From the NCBI GenBank assembly GCA_017612755.1, contig JAGAFH010000037.1, positions 1 to 7,442 of the forward strand: a stretch of 7,442 nt of DNA, in the 5' to 3' direction. Below, one piece after another: positions 6,455 to 7,442 of this stretch. This DNA is from Clostridiales bacterium. GTDB lineage: Bacteria; Bacillota; Clostridia; Saccharofermentanales; Saccharofermentanaceae. Every line of letters starts with the position of its first letter. Within the stretch, counting starts at the first letter, position 1. The notes beneath the pieces were generated by a model. It saw only the letters and a program-made list of their open reading frames with translations, did no database searches and was not told where the DNA came from. The position numbers and the translations under genes were made by a program.

Positions 6455-7442
6455 GACCTTACATACATTGTATGCAAGAATATCACCTGTGGAATCAGGA
6501 TAGAGAGCGCAGAGGTAATAACCGTTCTGTACTGTACCTGAATAATCACAATCATAGTAGTCATAAGTACCATATGTTGTGATGCCGGCTTCACCTGTCT
6601 CAAGATATGTAAAGTCGTCTACGGAAGTAGGCTGTGTAGCACAGTAATAGTACTCATACTCGATGCTGTCCTGATAAGATCCGTCGAGCTGTACTGTCAG
6701 CTGGATCTGGGATGCGCCTGAAGGATATGTACCTTCGTAAAGGAACTGATCGCCGGGAACATCGAACCATACGGGATCGTATGTATTGTCATAGAATGTC
6801 TGATCGAAGTAAACTGCTTCACCGACATTGAATGTGAAATCGGTATCTATACCTGTTCCTGAACCGGATCCGCTTGAAACTGCTACTGGTACTTCAACAA
6901 CTGAACCTGTGTATGCGCCGTTCGCTGTGTTCTCAACTGTACATGTATCAGAAGCAAACATGTTACCGTTAAGATCATAGAAGGAAACAGTGTACTGTCC
7001 TGCATAGAAGTTTCCGTTGCTGTCTCCAAGATAAGATACATCAGAGGGATAGAAATAAGACTCGATGTACATACCGGAATCAGACTTATCAGTAGAGCAG
7101 TATACTACTGTACCGTTATAAGCGACTGTGTAGAAGAAATTCCACTCAAAGCCGTAATCCTGTGCAGATGCTACAGGGATAACATCAAGCTCGATCTCGG
7201 AAGAGTTTGTATAAACGCCGTCTCCGTCGTCCCACCACCACTCTGTATGATCGACTACAGAAGCATAATTGCCGTCGAAATTAACAGTGAATGAAGGATA
7301 GAAATAAATGAAATCATAGACTACATAGAGGTAATCCGGGGAAACACAAAGATTACCGTCATTATCAGTAAATAAGTTCCATGTCTCTGTTACAGTCCTT
7401 GTGCCGGAATAGCCGGAAAGAGCAGAAGCAAGAGCTGCAGAA
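6449..7442 (-). CDS. Tyr/Asp-rich, probably secreted beta-repeat protein of unknown function (N-terminus outside window)
   Basis: The frame is open from the window edge to TAA at 6451-6449, giving 330 visible residues; the ATG at 7072 is internal and not a supported start. The family is not recognised. Composition is striking: the last 207 residues hold 28 Tyr, one Lys and no Arg, with abundant Asp, Ser, Thr and Gly. A flexible SSGSGSGTG linker (around 6860) separates two beta-rich parts. Each part ends with a related motif: G-Q-Y...D.NGN..A...C.V (7000-6935) and G-Y-Y...D..GD..A...C.V (6523-6455), which suggests divergent tandem domains, perhaps Ig-like. An acidic, aromatic, basic-poor beta protein is typical of an extracellular or cell-surface product, but the signal peptide would lie outside the window and no LPXTG motif or membrane anchor is seen at the C-terminus. 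The leuA promoter starts just past its stop. Confidence 0.8.
   Translation of the reverse strand, partial: SAALASALSGYSGTRTVTETWNLFTDNDGNLCVSPDYLYVVYDFIYFYPSFTVNFDGNYASVVDHTEWWWDDGDGVYTNSSEIELDVIPVASAQDYGFEWNFFYTVAYNGTVVYCSTDKSDSGMYIESYFYPSDVSYLGDSNGNFYAGQYTVSFYDLNGNMFASDTCTVENTANGAYTGSVVEVPVAVSSGSGSGTGIDTDFTFNVGEAVYFDQTFYDNTYDPVWFDVPGDQFLYEGTYPSGASQIQLTVQLDGSYQDSIEYEYYYCATQPTSVDDFTYLETGEAGITTYGTYDYYDCDYSGTVQNGYYLCALYPDSTGDILAYNVCKVG

Noticed and set aside
6100..6582. 160-codon plus-strand reading frame across the leuA leader
   Set aside because: It lies antisense to the T-box riboswitch, promoter and end of the upstream gene; its codons simply mirror RNA helices, and it has no recognisable domain.
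6412..6603. 63-codon minus-strand frame near the end of the Tyr-rich gene
   Set aside because: It overlaps the Tyr-rich CDS on the same strand in another frame and runs into the leuA promoter; it is a shadow frame.
7070..7072. ATG at 7072 as the start of the Tyr-rich gene
   Set aside because: The frame stays open for the remaining 370 nt to the window edge with the same biased composition, so the ATG is an internal Met.
1..7442. CRISPR arrays, tRNA/rRNA genes, insertion sequences or phage attachment sites
   Set aside because: No spaced direct repeats, cloverleaf or rRNA sequence, transposase gene or flanking terminal repeats were seen by eye.

Overview
The window looks like low-to-mid-GC Firmicutes DNA, most likely a Clostridia/Lachnospiraceae-type genome. 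This is inferred from strong AGGAGG-type ribosome binding sites, a leucine T-box riboswitch in front of leuA, the long yeast/actinobacterial-type LeuA, and a GtrA/GT-C surface-glycan set. No species is claimed.

Layout. At the left edge the last 21 codons of an unidentified plus-strand gene (1-66) are followed 8 nt later by a GNAT N-acetyltransferase (75-542). From 537 to 6437 everything reads on the minus strand. In transcription order this is a sigma-A-like promoter (6437-6409), a T-box leader with a Leu CTC specifier and an intrinsic terminator (6382-6123), leuA (6101-4437), glf for UDP-galactopyranose mutase (4432-3329), a GtrA-family flippase-like gene (3332-2907), and a large GT-C-type membrane glycosyltransferase-like gene with a duplicated extracytoplasmic beta-domain (2906-537). 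The spacing is very tight: 4 nt, then an ATGA overlap, then 0 nt. The GT-C gene collides tail to tail with the GNAT gene, and their stop codons abut. At the right edge, 6449 to the window end is the C-terminal 330 residues of a Tyr/Asp/Ser/Thr-rich protein, probably extracellular, that runs out of the window.

How the genes may work together. Leucine starvation, sensed as uncharged tRNA-Leu, should open the T-box and allow leuA transcription. Without another signal, read-through would also raise glf, gtrA and the GT-C gene, joining an amino-acid pathway to galactofuranose (Galf) surface decoration. However, a near-consensus extended -10 promoter lies inside the 3' end of leuA, about 30 nt ahead of glf, so the glycan genes may have their own constitutive supply. 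Glf makes UDP-Galf. GtrA and the GT-C protein resemble the flippase and the outward-facing transferase of three-component lipid-carrier glycosylation systems. The cytoplasmic GT2 that would load the carrier is not in this window.

The most interesting points are the leuA-glf linkage with two candidate promoters, the apparently incomplete Galf decoration module with its unusual C-terminal tandem domain, and the basic-residue-poor repeat protein next door.
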